DNA of 64,000 nt from Dipteris shenzhenensis (lineage: Eukaryota > Polypodiophyta > Polypodiopsida > Gleicheniales), in NCBI GenBank assembly GCA_047967505.1, contig CM106539.1; one strand, 5' to 3'. Below are positions 34,400 through 63,429 of the stretch, in pieces (the stretch's first letter is position 1; every line of letters starts with the position of its first letter). The notes beneath the pieces are model-generated. The model saw only the letters and a program-made list of their open reading frames with translations. It searched no databases and was not told the origin of the DNA. The translations under genes and the position numbers were made by a program.

Positions 34400-37300
34400 A
34401 ACATGAAGCGGCTCGAGTTCAGCAACTGCACCAACAATCTAGGCATTGAGGATTCTCGCCGACCAGCCTTCACTGAAGGCAAGCTATAGATGGTACAAAC
34501 TACACTCTGTGGAAGTTTAAAATTACTGCTATTCTGGATTCATATGAACTTCTGGAGACAGTACTAGGGACTGACCTAGAACCACAAGGAACCCTCGACC
34601 CAGCAAATTTAGGGAGTATGATACCTCCTAATGCCGACCTTCTACGAGCTTGAAAATGCAAGAACACAGATGCTCTATGTGCCCTGGTTACAAGTACTAC
34701 TAATAGTGTGTTGACTTTGATTCACCTTGATTCAGCATACATCTAAGGCAACTGTGTCCTAGAACATATTGAAGAGTTAGTATGAGACGCGAAATCAGAC
34801 AAGGATCTAGAACCTAGAGAATCAGCTTACAGCTGAGAAGTTTAATGAAGGAGAGACAGCGGAGGCATTCATAACCCGAATCAAAAATCTACATGACTAG
34901 ATGGCTGGTGCTACGATACAAAAGACTAGTGAAGAGCTAGCCCTCAGCGGTGTCTCTGGATATGTCCACCAAGGTTTGATGGATTGGTAACAACGCTTAA
35001 CACTTAGGTGAGACCCCAACCATTGTCATTCGAGGAGTTCTGTGCTTTACTTATGGAGGAGGAATTGAGGCTTAAAGCTCGAGATGGAGGCGACAATGGG
35101 GATGCTGTGTTCTCTACCAAAGCGAAACGCAAAGGTGGTTCCTCCACCAAAGATGAGTCCTCTACTAGTGGTGACAAAAAGAAGAAGGGCGGCAAAAAGA
35201 AGTTTCAGGGAGAATGCTTCTACCTGCAAGAAGAAGGGCCATGTGATTGCAGATTGTCGGGTCAAGAAATCAGATGAAAAGAATGGTACCCTGAAGAAGA
35301 CAGATAAGGGGAAAGAGACAGCTAACACAACAAAAGCAGAGTTGGGATCTATTTCTGGCCATTTAGGAAGAGTGTTCCTCAGTTCAAGAATCGTCAACCA
35401 CTGATTCATGGGTGTTGGACAGTGGTGCCTCCCATCACATGACCTGCAAGAAGGGTCTATATTGTTCCATGCAGCCTCTATAGGAACCCATCACTGTGAC
35501 GGTTGGAAATAATACAAAATGCCCTGTTGAGGGTACAGGTATGGTTTCATTTGTTTCTGTAAATGGAGATGTTAAGAAACTATCTAATGTGTTGTATGTT
35601 CCACAAATCAAAAGAAATTTGCTATCAGTTGCTTCCATAACTGACCTTGACCATGAGGTGAGGTTCAACAAGACAAGAGCAAAAATTCTGGATAGTGCTG
35701 ACAATCTTGTTGGCAAAGGAGTAAGGAGGAACAACCTGTATGAGCTAAGTGCTCTTACAGCCACCACTGGAGTGGGCACAAGCAGACTTTGACATTAAAG
35801 ATTCGACCACATCAGATTTGCAGTGCTGAAGGAGATGCAGAAGCAAGGTATGTTGCTCACTTACTTGCAGTAGCAGAAATCAAAGAACCATGTGAAGCTT
35901 GCATGATGGGCAAGCAACAGAGAAAGGCATTCCCACAAGAAAACAAGAATAGAGCAAACACTCCTCTAGAGTTGGTGCATGTTGCCTTGTGCGGTAAGAT
36001 GCCTACACATGCCTTGGGGGGATCTTCCTATTTTTTATTGATTGTTAACGACTATAGTAGGAAGATGTGATTGTACTTTCTTCGCGAAAAGGCTCAAGCT
36101 TTTGGTAAATTGAAAGAATGGCTACAGCTCGTTGAAAATGAAACAGGGAGAAAAGTGAAGAAAATCAGATCGGATGGTGGTGGTGAGTTTGTTTCTACAG
36201 AGTTTGGAGATTTTTGCAAGAGCAAAGGGATCAAGCGACAAACGACACCACATACGCCTCAACAAAATTTAGTTGTTGAATGCTGAATGCGAACCATCGT
36301 GGAGATGGGGAGATGTATGTTGAAAGGTGCTGGACTGCCAAACCACTTTTGGGCTGAGGCTATCAATATTGCGGTTTACATCCTTAATCGCAACTATACA
36401 AAGGCACTCAAAGGTAAAACACCACATGAGGCTTACAGTGGTAAGAAGCCATCTGTCTCCCATTTCAGAACGTTTGGGTGTGAATGCTATGTGCATGTAC
36501 CAGACAAAGAGAGAAACAAGCTACAACCAAAAAGCACCAAATGTATCTTCTTAGGCTATTGTGATGAGAAGAAAGCCTATAAGTTGTATGACTGAGAGGC
36601 AAAGAAGATCATAGCGAGCCGCGATGTGGTGTTCAAGGAGTAGCCACATGCGGTAGAGGCAGAGAAGAGCTCTTCCACTTTATCATCAAGCGAAGAGGTA
36701 ATTCATTATGGACCTATCCTAGGAGCCATAAAGAAAGGAGAAATATTAGATGATGAAGGTATAAGTCACCAACCTGTTGTTACACCACCGGAAAAGCCAT
36801 TGCCGCGATGGGTAAGGCAGCACTATGACCATGATAACCAGATGCCTATGTCTGTTGAGCAGCATGCAGATGGACCAAGGCGGTCTCAAAGAATCGAGGA
36901 GCAAAGGAGGGCTGGTATGTAAGCTCAAGAAGGCTTTGTACGGGCTGAAATAGGCCCCAAGAGCATGGTACCAACGGATAGACAAATTTTTTCATAAATT
37001 AAACTTCAAAAGATATGCCTCAGATGCTAACTTGTATGTGTACAGGAAAGGTGGAAAATCTGCTATTATTGTTCTATATGTGGATGATCTCCTTATTACA
37101 GGTGACTATGAAGACATGATCCAGTAGACTAGAAAGGCGTTGAGCATAGAGTTTGAGATGACAGACTTAGGCTTTATGCATTACTATTTGGGGATTGAAG
37201 TCTGGCAAGAGCCAAGCAAGATCATCTCTCAGCAGAAATATGCAAGGGAGATCTTGAAGGCATTTTGTATGTCCGAGTGCAAGGAGATAGCTACACCTAT

Positions 37301-38075
37301 GGAGGTAAATGCGAGGTTGTCTATGGAGGATGCCTCACCACTAGCAAACATCGGGAGGTACAAGAAGTTGGTCGGCAGTCTCATCTATCTGTGCAACACC
37401 AGACCGGACATCAGTTTTGCTGTTGGCATTTTGAGCAGGTTCTCTAATAAGCCCCGAGAGAATCATTGGAATGCAGGGATGCGGGTGCTCAAGTATGTGA
37501 AGAGCACTCTTGATTATGGCATCACCTATGATGCGGGCACTTTCTTGGCTAGTCATTGTGACTCAGATTGGGCTGGAGATGTTGATTCCAGGAAATCAAT
37601 TTCTGGATATTGTTTCTCTTTAGGTTCAAGTATCTTCTCTTGGATCAGTAAGAAACAACCAACAGTGGCATTGTCTTCTACCGTGGCTGAGTACAAGGTA
37701 GCATGTTTTGCTGCTTATGAAGCAGTGTGGCTAAGGAGGATCTTATGGCACATGGGAGTGCAAGAGGATGAGGCAACTGTGCTGAGGTGCGACAATCAAA
37801 GTTGCATGGCCATTGCTAAAAATCCAGTGTGTCATGCGCGCACAAAACATATAGAGATTCAGTATCACTATGTGCGTGATTTGATCGAGGACGGGATAGT
37901 GGAATTGGTCTACTGTCCAACAGAGCAAAATGGAGTAGATATCTTCACCAAGGCACTCGAGAAGGATAAGCTTCAGGATCATCTTCAGAGACTCAGCATT
38001 GGGCCGAGAAGGACCTACGGGTGGACATTGAGGGGGGGGTTAGATATGCTCAATGATGCCCCACCCTCCTGGTAA
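34400..38075 (+). pseudogene. gag-pol polyprotein of copia-2, broken
   Basis: Gag remnants (YTLWKFKITAILDSYELLE near 34500; AEKFNEGETAEAFITRI near 34830) precede a CCHC knuckle split by a frameshift (35210-35270). The protease keeps its active site DSGASHHMT (DSG at 35418-35426). Integrase shows LVHVALCGKM, where the first catalytic Asp is Ala, IRSDGGGEF with Asp kept, and TPQQN...VEC. RT has lost its N-terminal half: RRSQRIEEQRRAG runs straight into VCKLKKALYGLK near 36919. YVDD remains (37077-37088) and RNase H is open from 37140 to 38075. Stops at about 36068, 36284, 36592 and 37127, among others, break the frame. Confidence 0.9.
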
Positions 38076-38666
38076 CCACCAATGGTCCAAGGTGCTCAAG
38101 TTGTAAGACCCCCATATGAGAAGAAGCCATGTGTGAGCCCGGGACACTGGATGGTGGATCCTGACTTGCATGTCAGATGAGGTCTATCAATGAGACCGTT
38201 GATGGTAGAAAGGTGATTGTGTGGGAGCCCCTTATTCTTGCTGGGGCCTGGGGGCCAACTGGCCCTTAGTTGGGGGGTCCCAAGGGGGCCAGCGGCCCCC
38301 CTGGTGGGGGTTTGGGGGCAGGAGCCCTCGAGGCGATGGTATAGGGAATATTCTTTGAATATTCCATGGATGACTAGTCGGTTCCACCGACTACGTTGAT
38401 ACCGCCGCCCTCATAGCTATAAAGAGGCGACCTCCCCAGTCCATTGCATCAGATCAGTTCAAATCAGATCAGATCTTCCAGCTATTAGCTCTTCACCTAG
38501 TATCTGTCTAGATCGCCATCTAAGCTCCACTATAGAGGTGCACGGGTGGACGGAGCCATCATCTATACTACATCAGTATTGAAGGAAAATTTTGTTCCTC
38601 TCCAGTTTGTTGTGTATTCTCTATTCTTTGTTCAGTTTCTGTTCCGCTGCGGCGTGTAATTTAACA
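38038..38666 (+). repeat. 3' LTR of copia-2
   Basis: Follows the purine tract GAGGGGGGGG (38030-38039) and ends TTTAACA. It carries about 80 bases (38290-38368) absent from the 5' LTR, including a perfect 9-bp hairpin GGAATATTC-TTT-GAATATTCC (38345-38365). Confidence 0.85.
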
Positions 38667-38671
38667 ATATC

Positions 38672-39600
38672 TACATGCAAAATTCCATAAGCTTTGTTTA
38701 GCAAAACCATGAAATAGAGAAACGGAATGACCAAAAAAGAAGTTGAATGAAATGAATGTTATGGACCGTGCTCGAACATGTTGTCAGTTTCCATTAAGAG
38801 AGCCTTCATGTTTGCCAACACATTCAGGAGAGCTTTCACGTCAAGCCATAGCCTCCAAAACACTAACAACAATCAAACTTGCACAAGAACAGATTACTTC
38901 ATTCTCCAAAGCCAGCTTCTAACGAAACGCCTCCCCTGCATACTCCTTGCATGCAGTAATTCCTTTCTGCAAGAAAATTCGGAAAGAATATCTCCATTCC
39001 TATATTGAAGAGAACAATGACGACCTGAATCATGGCAAGACGACACCTCAATCCCCACGGCCATATGCTCGAAGAGGTTCAATTATGATAGAACAGCACC
39101 TCAAAAATGACTGCCATACATTCGAAGACCTTCAAAACACCGCTTAAACCTTGGAAGACACGTGGCGAAGTCTCATTCAACATGCATTCCCCATGCAATA
39201 ACTCGAACCTCAAACGTGCCACGAATGGCAGCGGACTCTCACAAAAGGGGGACGCCAATTCACACTCATCCAACTAGAGTCCATGTGGCCCAGTACAATA
39301 TACGGAAATAAGAATTAATAGAAATTCTTCATTTTTACGGCAGGTAGCCTATAACTCATCATTGAGGACAACATCAATTCCACACTGAAGAGCAATGACA
39401 ACGATGCAGTTTTTGTTGCTACCGTCGAGACCGACGACACTCATGGCAGAATTAGGAGAGGAGTTGTACACAAAAGAGAAGCTGAGCAACAAGACAATGA
39501 AGAAGATGATGAACCCCAAGAACAGCGTCGCATAGATCAAACACCTTGTTGGGAAGCTGCAGTAAGACTTGCGCACCGTGCCATTCTGGGTCACTGAGGG
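38672..39600. other. No assigned gene; minus frame with one membrane segment
   Basis: A 90-codon minus frame (39349-39621) contains one strongly hydrophobic stretch, LFLGFIIFFIVLLLSFSFVY, enough for one transmembrane helix. No family recognised. The rest shows nothing. Confidence 0.3.
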
Positions 39601-39639
39601 GACTGACGGGATGCCTCTCATGTAAGTTCAGTACCTTGT

Positions 39640-40170
39640 GGAGCGGAAAGCATTCACATCCATGCAGATTCTTGGTATGATCTCAAGAGCATTGCAGAGA
39701 AGAACCTCCAAATTTGTGTTGCAGATTGCGTGATTGGAATTCCTGTCTTTTGCATCGAGATGTAGCATAGAGCTTACTTTGACACTGTTGCCATTGCTGG
39801 CCTCTGACCCCTGTGCTTGATGCATGAAATGACTGTGACTGCTCTTGCCTACGAGATTTACAAGACGGATTTACCTGAAAACGATCCAACAATGCGAAGA
39901 TTGTTGGAGTGTCTGCAATGCAAGGAGCAGCACAAGAAAGAGATCAAAGATGGCGCCAGGATTTGCCTTACTTGTCAGTGGAATCTAGCTGATCCCATGA
40001 ACTATTGCTTAGTTGGATGCAAGCTCTTTGGTATAAAGAAGCACCTAGATGATTCATGCTTGACGATAGCCTCATGTGAGTGCAAGACATCGTTTCATCT
40101 GAATTTGGTAAGGAAAACCCGATCACATCCTCAAGACCAAGAGAAACGTAACATTATGTCCAATCCCTGA
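39640..40170 (+). pseudogene. Possible PLATZ-type zinc-binding protein relic
   Basis: Frame 39817-40170 contains ICLTCQWNLADPMNYC then LVGCKLFGIKKHLDD (about 39960-40060), which resembles the C-terminal zinc site of plant PLATZ DNA-binding proteins (C..C...L.DP..FCSL.CK). Upstream, around 39680-39760, a frame reads KNLQICVADCVIGIPVFC, like the N-terminal N.FC..C...IC..C site, followed by a stop. The middle conserved block (H..LQIRR...VVR) is not clear. PLATZ proteins bind A/T-rich DNA and repress transcription. It could be a decayed or divergent copy, or a chance match of cysteines. No introns were placed. Confidence 0.42.
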
Positions 40171-42620
40171 TTGATGTTCAATTTTGAGTAGTAGTTACGT
40201 GCTCTACAATGAAAAGGCTGACTGCCGCAAATCTAGTTCCTTTTCTATCTCCAAAGAGTCGAACGTCCACTAAGGCCTTCCGATGGACAGGCCAAAAAAA
40301 CATCTTGGTGGACATAGTCGGTCAACGTGCGGATTTTTGGGATAAGGACCGGAAGAATTCATCGGGAGACCGAGCACGCAGGGAAAAAAACGCGATGTAT
40401 TTGTCCAATAGATGAGGTTTAAGGTTGCAATGTTTTGCAACGTCATAACGAAAGAAAACAAAAGAACACGTCCGAACACGTCCAGAACGGCGGAAGCTGT
40501 TGGGAATGGGGATGCCGTTCACGCAAACCGATTCAACGCGAAACAAAGGCAATCGATGGCGACAATTATTTCCAAAAGTGGAAGATTGATCGGCCAGCCT
40601 TCCGTGAGTTTCCGTTCCGCCTGCCATGGGCGGCACGACTATCGATTTTTCTGTCAAGACTCAAGAGCCGGGTCGGAAATAAATCATGATCATTGCCCGG
40701 GAATCGAAATGCGTCGTGGGCACCGGGGTTGATTATCTTTGAATGACGAATGTCGGAGCTCGAGTTTCTGCCGTCCCAAATTCCAATTCGCCGAAAGACT
40801 GCTCTATCCCATCAACTCAACTGGAAAAGTGCAAATTGTATGCTGTCATCTCGCACAAAAAATGGAAGGGGCCCTCGCCAACAGCCTTGGAATCGAGGAA
40901 GCGTAAAACCAAAGGCACAATGCAGCCACCTAACGAGCTGTTTCCACGCAGGGGTGAATGGGACACCCTGCTCCTCCTCAATGCCACCGGTGGCGGTGGG
41001 TTGCACAATAGCCACCTGCCTTTGTTGTTCCCGCATGTGGAAAGGAGATAGAGGTAGAAGAGTCGGCGCAAAGAATTAACACAGAAGCAAAGATAGAAGA
41101 CGTTTTCATGGAGGGTAGGGTGAGTTGAGAGTTGGTTGGTGGATGCCCTGCCCGAGACTGCAAGTTCACCTCTCGAGGCTGCAGGTTCATTTCTCTATGC
41201 AGGTCTCACCCAGGAGGCCCTTTGGATCCAAGGAAATTCGTTGGATTCATTCTGCCACCGTTGGCTCAGAGTGCCATTTGAGGTTGTGGCGTGAGAACAT
41301 CACACAGGTGGCTCTCTTGCAAGAAAGGGTGCCCCATGGGTGCACACACACGCAAAGGATGCCAAGGCATCTTCGTATCAATAGGTAGACACGTTGTCAG
41401 GTGGGCAAGGGTGGTTGCCAACGCTCATGTGTCATAGGCACCCTCGTTTCTAGTCTCACGTACATAACAACCACACCAAGGAATGCTACCTCTCTTCTTT
41501 GGGCGGGCACCGTTGTGTAAAAACCAAAATCCAAGGTGTAGGGAACAAGCATAGGGAGGCAACTACTACTGATGAAACCGATAGTCAAGTTTTCGATCCA
41601 CACATCGATATTTGATTGTTAATAACTAGAGCAATTAACGACACATGTTTTCTCAAAAGATTTGGTTGGCATTTTGGTCGATGTGTACTTGTGTTTAACT
41701 TGGACCGGTGCAAGGGCAAGGATAATTTTTTGTCAGATTGATTTCAAAAGAGTTTTGATGGAGTAATGTTTTTTACGGCAATCAACAATTCAAAGAGATT
41801 GCTATTCATGCAAGGAAGGATTGCTGATTAGATGGTTATGTGATGACACTCCACCGACCCATGGCATTGATGGTTGTAAGCCTGACATAAGTCTTTTGTC
41901 ATAGAATTAATATGCCAGAGGAGTCTCCACCATGTAAATGGGAGAATGTAATCGCTTTAAGTCAGGGAGAAACTCCCAAATGTAAAGGTCCAAGGATTGA
42001 GCCACTTTCTTAGAAAGAATGATTGAGAGAAAAGTAGAGAGAGAGAATTATTCCTTAAATAATAAGTCACCATCAAATTACAAAAAGGTCGGCATCAATT
42101 TAATCATCTAAACAAGGTGAATGATAATAAATCATTTATAGGGCTTGCCCGAGATCCAAATAGAGAAAGAGGGCAGAGATGATGAATTCAAAGCGATGAG
42201 AGAGAGAGAGTTCACGAGTGAGAATAGATCATTCAGGAGTTGCAGGAGCAACTTATGTAGTTTCAACAGAGACCACCAATGGCATTGACACCAGTTTGGC
42301 CTACTAACTTAACAAATTTTTTCCTAAGCTATTGTCTGTGCATGTACCTAAAGATCTGGAAGTAGAGATGACATATGCAAGTACCAATCGAGAGTTACAT
42401 CAAAGTTTGTTGCAAGAGGAAGAATTGCAAACAAAGGAGATGATGCAAGCTTTGAAGACTATTCAAGATTTGACTGGCCTAAAGATCAACAATACACTGA
42501 TATAGATGATGTTCCAGAAAAACCAGAGGAACAGTTTGACTTAATTCAAGATGAAAATCATGGGAATGATCATGAAAATAATCTATCAGTTTTTTTGCCA
42601 GCAGAAATAGAGGGAGCTAG
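40171..42620. other. No gene seen
   Basis: Between 40300 and 41100 base composition is more GC-rich and CpG-containing than the flanks, and several overlapping frames of 80-110 codons exist on both strands, which is typical of unmethylated or random GC-rich sequence rather than coding. From 41600 to 42620 nothing was recognised. Confidence 0.4.
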
Positions 42621-42836
42621 CACGACCCTACCTGCTATGGGTCAACGATGCACCACAATATGGTGTTTCATCAAATGAGGACATCATTAAATTTGTCGAC
42701 ACATACATCACAACAGACAGCTACAACTTAACCCTAACAAACATTGGCCTTCAAACGCACAAACACAAAAAATCTTGTAAGAGAAGAAGTAAAAATTGTA
42801 GGTTTGGATTTCCTAGACCACCTTTAGTAGGATAGT
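42621..42836 (+). pseudogene. Helitron Rep fragment
   Basis: One frame reads LLWVNDAPQYG, DIIKFVDTYITTDSY, then QTHKHKKSCKRR and CRFGFPRPP (42634-42830), the segment directly after the HUH site of Helitron Rep. It parallels 13830-14010 (APIFG, FVDKYIST, HKHHKTC, CRFGFP) and likely belongs to the same family. A stop follows at once. Upstream the HUH itself is scrambled by frameshift. Confidence 0.8.
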
Positions 42837-45590
42837 TATAAACAACCGCTTCTGAAGCATGTGGGTGTCATATTTGAAATTTTGGAAGCTCACTCTTTGA
42901 ATTTCCTCTCACATGTCTCTCTAAATGCAAATAGAAAGCCTTGGATCTTGTCTATTTTGGTCACCAATTTTGCCACATATACACTCTTCTATTGATAGTT
43001 GTTGACTTGCTATTAGCATGGTGAGGATTGCCAATCCATAGTTTCCCTTGCTTGAGCTAGACGACTAGTTGATCCATTAAGAAATGCAAGTGGAAGGCCG
43101 ATAGTAGTATAAGAGTGTATATTGTAGCTATAATTTGTTATCGCAACAACTGTTTGGAGTGGCTCTTGAAACATCCCCCAAGGATGCTTAGAGAGAAACT
43201 TCTTTCTCAACCGTCCCATCAAGCTAGTTTTTGCATCTCAAAACACATGGATTTGTTGATTTTTATACTTTCACTAAAATCTTAGCTAGCATTTATAAGG
43301 ACGAGGTGGAAATTTATTGACTTTAAACGATGCAAAAATACACAAAAGAGTGGTTTTTTGCTTGCACCACAAGTTCTAGTGGCTTGGCATGGGTTTTCAC
43401 ACTAGTAAACTTAATGAGATACTTAGTGCTACTAAAAAACTTTCTACCTAGCCAATCAAAACAAGGAGCACTCTTTAAGTTAGTTGGTTTTTGCATCTTA
43501 AAAACATACACGGTTGCTAGTTTTTACACTAAATTACTCAAGATCTTAGCGGGTATTCTAAAGACGGGATGAAATCTTAGAGTGCTTCCTAGAGTATGCT
43601 AGTAGCATTGAAGTAGCCCCAGCAATAAGCTTTTGGCTGTCCCCACAAATTGCTAGTGCTACATTGCCAGCTCAGAGTTCCCATTTTTATCAATTCTAGC
43701 CCAGTGATCAGTGTTGGAACATTTTGTTAGAGCTTTGGCCAACAAGAGGGTTTTCATCTATGATTCACCTAGACATAAAGTACGAGTCTCCACTCCATTC
43801 AATTGCGTGGACCTTTCCATCCCAGTGCATAAGTTGGCAAGCTATGGTGGGGATGGCATTACCGAGCCAACCCCACTAGGGAGGCCCTTTTGGTGTGTTT
43901 CCAAACTAGCACACCATGGTCATTGCCTAGGGATCATGGATGGGCAAGATTGCCCACCCATGTCTAGCCCATGTCTCAAATGCATTCAATGCATCATGGG
44001 TGGGCATGGGCGGCTCTAGCTTGTAAACACACTTAGAGTAGGTCCCCATGCGATGGAAATCTGTGTGAAGGAGTGTAAATCACCTACAGTCCCCTCCGAG
44101 GATCAAATGCCCACTGTTAATGAGGAGAGTCCCCATGGTAATATTTCATAGTTGTAGAGTAGGTCCTTTGCCAAGTCCACCTGCACTAATCTCTCCCCAG
44201 TCACTCACTTTGGCTTAAGGGTGGGTGCCTTAGCCTACCTCCATTAACACCTTCAAATGGGCTAAAATCTCTAGCACTACTGCCCCTAAGATCTGGACCC
44301 CATGTACTAGCTATCGCCACTCGCTTGGAGATCATATCAAAAAACAGAGTCCCCATGGAGTGATTGGATAGCCCGTTGTGCGATGGTCAGAGCTAGCCAA
44401 CCATAGATGATTGCCTAGTGGCTAACAGCAACCCTTGGCCAAGGGCGCCCTTTGCTTGCCTTTGAGGTGCTAGTAGAGAGATCTGTTGACCGGTAATGCG
44501 AGCCGGTGAGGAAAATGGAGATCGATCTTTATAAAATATGCATAAGAATCTTGCTAGCAGATCCAAGGTGCCACGGAACTCGATTTTTGGTAGAGCAGGG
44601 GTAGCCATTGCCTTTTTTGACGCCCCCCAATTTTGAGCGTGTGTGGTCTTTTGGCGCATGGGTACTTGACTCTGAGAGTGTGTCCATGCGAAGGGGGGAG
44701 TTGCAAACCAAGAATTTGAATTTGGGTTCATTTGGAGGGAAAACTTGGTTTTTTTGCTGGCTCCTACTCAAGAGGAGGGGCTCAAGTAGCAACGAGTTGC
44801 TGGTAGCGACACGGTGGTTTGTAAGCCACCCCTCCCGCATGAAATGATGGAGTGGGTAGAGGCCATGGGGAGGCCTTTCCCTCAAATTAAAGTGGCTCAT
44901 GGGCCGACTTGTGTGCCACTAAGGCCCTGCTTTTTGGAGTGTTATTATAAGTCTAAGCGCAAAGTAGCTCGATAAATATTTCCAATAACTTGTAAAAGGG
45001 AAATGATAGGTGTAAATTCAAAGGAAAGAAAAAGAGAAAAAGCAAGTGAAGGTGAAGGAATATGGGGAACGGTAGATGAGAGAAAGAGAGGAGAGAAAAG
45101 AGGGGTGTGTGTGTGTGTGGGGTGGATGGACCATTAAATAGTGCCTATTTTGGCAAGAGTAATATACAAAGAGAGCCTTCCATCTTTAGGGAGAAATATC
45201 TAACAACAAAAGACAAAAGCATTCAAACACCTCCATAAGTAGACAAAAGCCTTAAACCCCGAACCACACTAGAAGCCCTTAAACTACTACAAGTTGCATG
45301 GTCAAATTGACCAAATGAACTAACTTGAAAACTATGACTAACCAAGCCATCCCTCAGGACAGATGCAGGGCCAAAAAATCAACCAAAATGTAATGGGCTA
45401 AGTAAGAAGTTTTGAACACGTCAACTAGTGATGGAGGTTTCCGATGCAACCGGCGAATGGACTGACTCCGACTCTTGGAGTCCACTTGGGGATGAGTGAG
45501 CTCATTGGCAATTTCCGGAGTAGTAGCCGCGATAGGAGATGGAGTTCCGCCCTCAAGAATCTGGCAGGGTGAATTGCAAATGAGAGAGGG
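42837..45590. other. No gene seen
   Basis: Frames of up to 123 codons (for example 44529-44900, minus) show no signature. A CACC/GGTG-rich tract with ambiguous frames lies at 43700-44400. A short (GT)n run is at 45106-45119. The promoter of the receptor-kinase gene should lie at the right of this stretch. Confidence 0.4.
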
Positions 45591-45719
45591 CAGTGGAAGT
45601 GGAAGTGGAAGTGTTTAAAGGTTCCTACTGGGGAGCACTTTCTGGCCGGCATGGACTTACCATTCCGTGCGGGAATGGATTCCGTGGAACATCCATCTTC
45701 CCATCATCGAAAGAGAACC

Positions 45720-45720
<1 letters not shown>

Positions 45721-45750
<30 letters not shown>

Positions 45751-45757
45751 CTTCTTC
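45721..45757 (+). repeat. (CTT)12 in the likely 5' untranslated region
   Basis: Twelve CTT units end 14 bases before the ATG at 45772. CT-rich leaders are common in plant genes and can influence expression. Confidence 0.95.
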
Positions 45758-45771
45758 GCATCTTCTCCGCC

Positions 45772-62707
<16,936 letters not shown>

Positions 62708-63420
62708 GTATGTTCTCATATATGCCATCCAGATAGGAAAAACTGTGACATTTCATTCTTACCTAGTGTGGCGATAGTATGATTAAATAGACAGCTAGTT
62801 TGCAATATGTTTTAACGAGTGAGGCAACATCTTGCTCTTGCACTCTTTTTTCCCCAGGCATAGTTGCCACACGTTTGCAAAGCATGAGTTTGTAAATGTT
62901 TGGTATCTTTCCAAACGTTTGGAATTTTTTTCAACAAAGTAAATTCATTTTTAAAATCATGCATGTACTCCATATTGTGAATAAATGTAGATCTGCAGAA
63001 AACACGAAAACATTCATAGATTTGCATGAACAACACATGTTGAACAGACAATGGACATTAAAAGTTAAACATGGTCTTGATTTAAGTATGATTCAAAATA
63101 GCAATGTGAAAGAACTTGACCACGATTTAAGCAATTATTCCAAAATGCCATGTGAAGAACTTAAAGTTTTTAATAATAAGTATTAAGAACCATGATAAAA
63201 CATATGTCATAAAGTTTAACACAAACTAAAGTAGCCAGCTCTAGCTCTTAGACTCAACTACAGAGTTGAGCCCAGTAGCCATGAGCATACACTGTCACCT
63301 AAGGATCTACTAACCTGGTGACTAAATTTGAAAGTCCAAAGTACTAATTACTAGTAAAAGTAACTACTGTACTAGTCTACTGCATATTGTCTACACAGTA
63401 GAGACAAATCAGTCACTCCT
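62708..63420. other. Start of intron 20; no further exon seen
   Basis: No sequence resembling the expected kinase end (DP.L, C....RP.M) occurs on the plus strand between here and 64000. The frame 62896-63186 is AT-rich and unlike a kinase. Confidence 0.55.
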
Positions 63421-63429
63421 TCACTTTCA

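Larger units (their letters stand above)
33778..38666 (+). mobile_element. Ty1/copia LTR retrotransposon, full structure, defective (copia-2)
   Basis: LTRs of about 548 bp (33778-34325) and about 629 bp (38038-38666) flank a gag-pol relic, and 5-bp duplications ATATC border it (33773-33777 and 38667-38671). A primer-binding site variant TGGTATCAAAGG follows the 5' LTR and a G-rich purine tract precedes the 3' LTR. Domain order protease-integrase-RT-RNase H marks Ty1/copia. It is unrelated in LTR sequence to copia-1. Coding capacity is lost. Confidence 0.92.

Noticed and set aside
40322-41190. Many frames of 70-110 codons on both strands
   Set aside because: GC-rich sequence leaves several frames open together. 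None has a recognisable domain or consistent codon use.
44393-44900. Overlapping minus frames of 112 and 123 codons as a gene
   Set aside because: No conserved motif, no splice structure and no start or stop context to support it.
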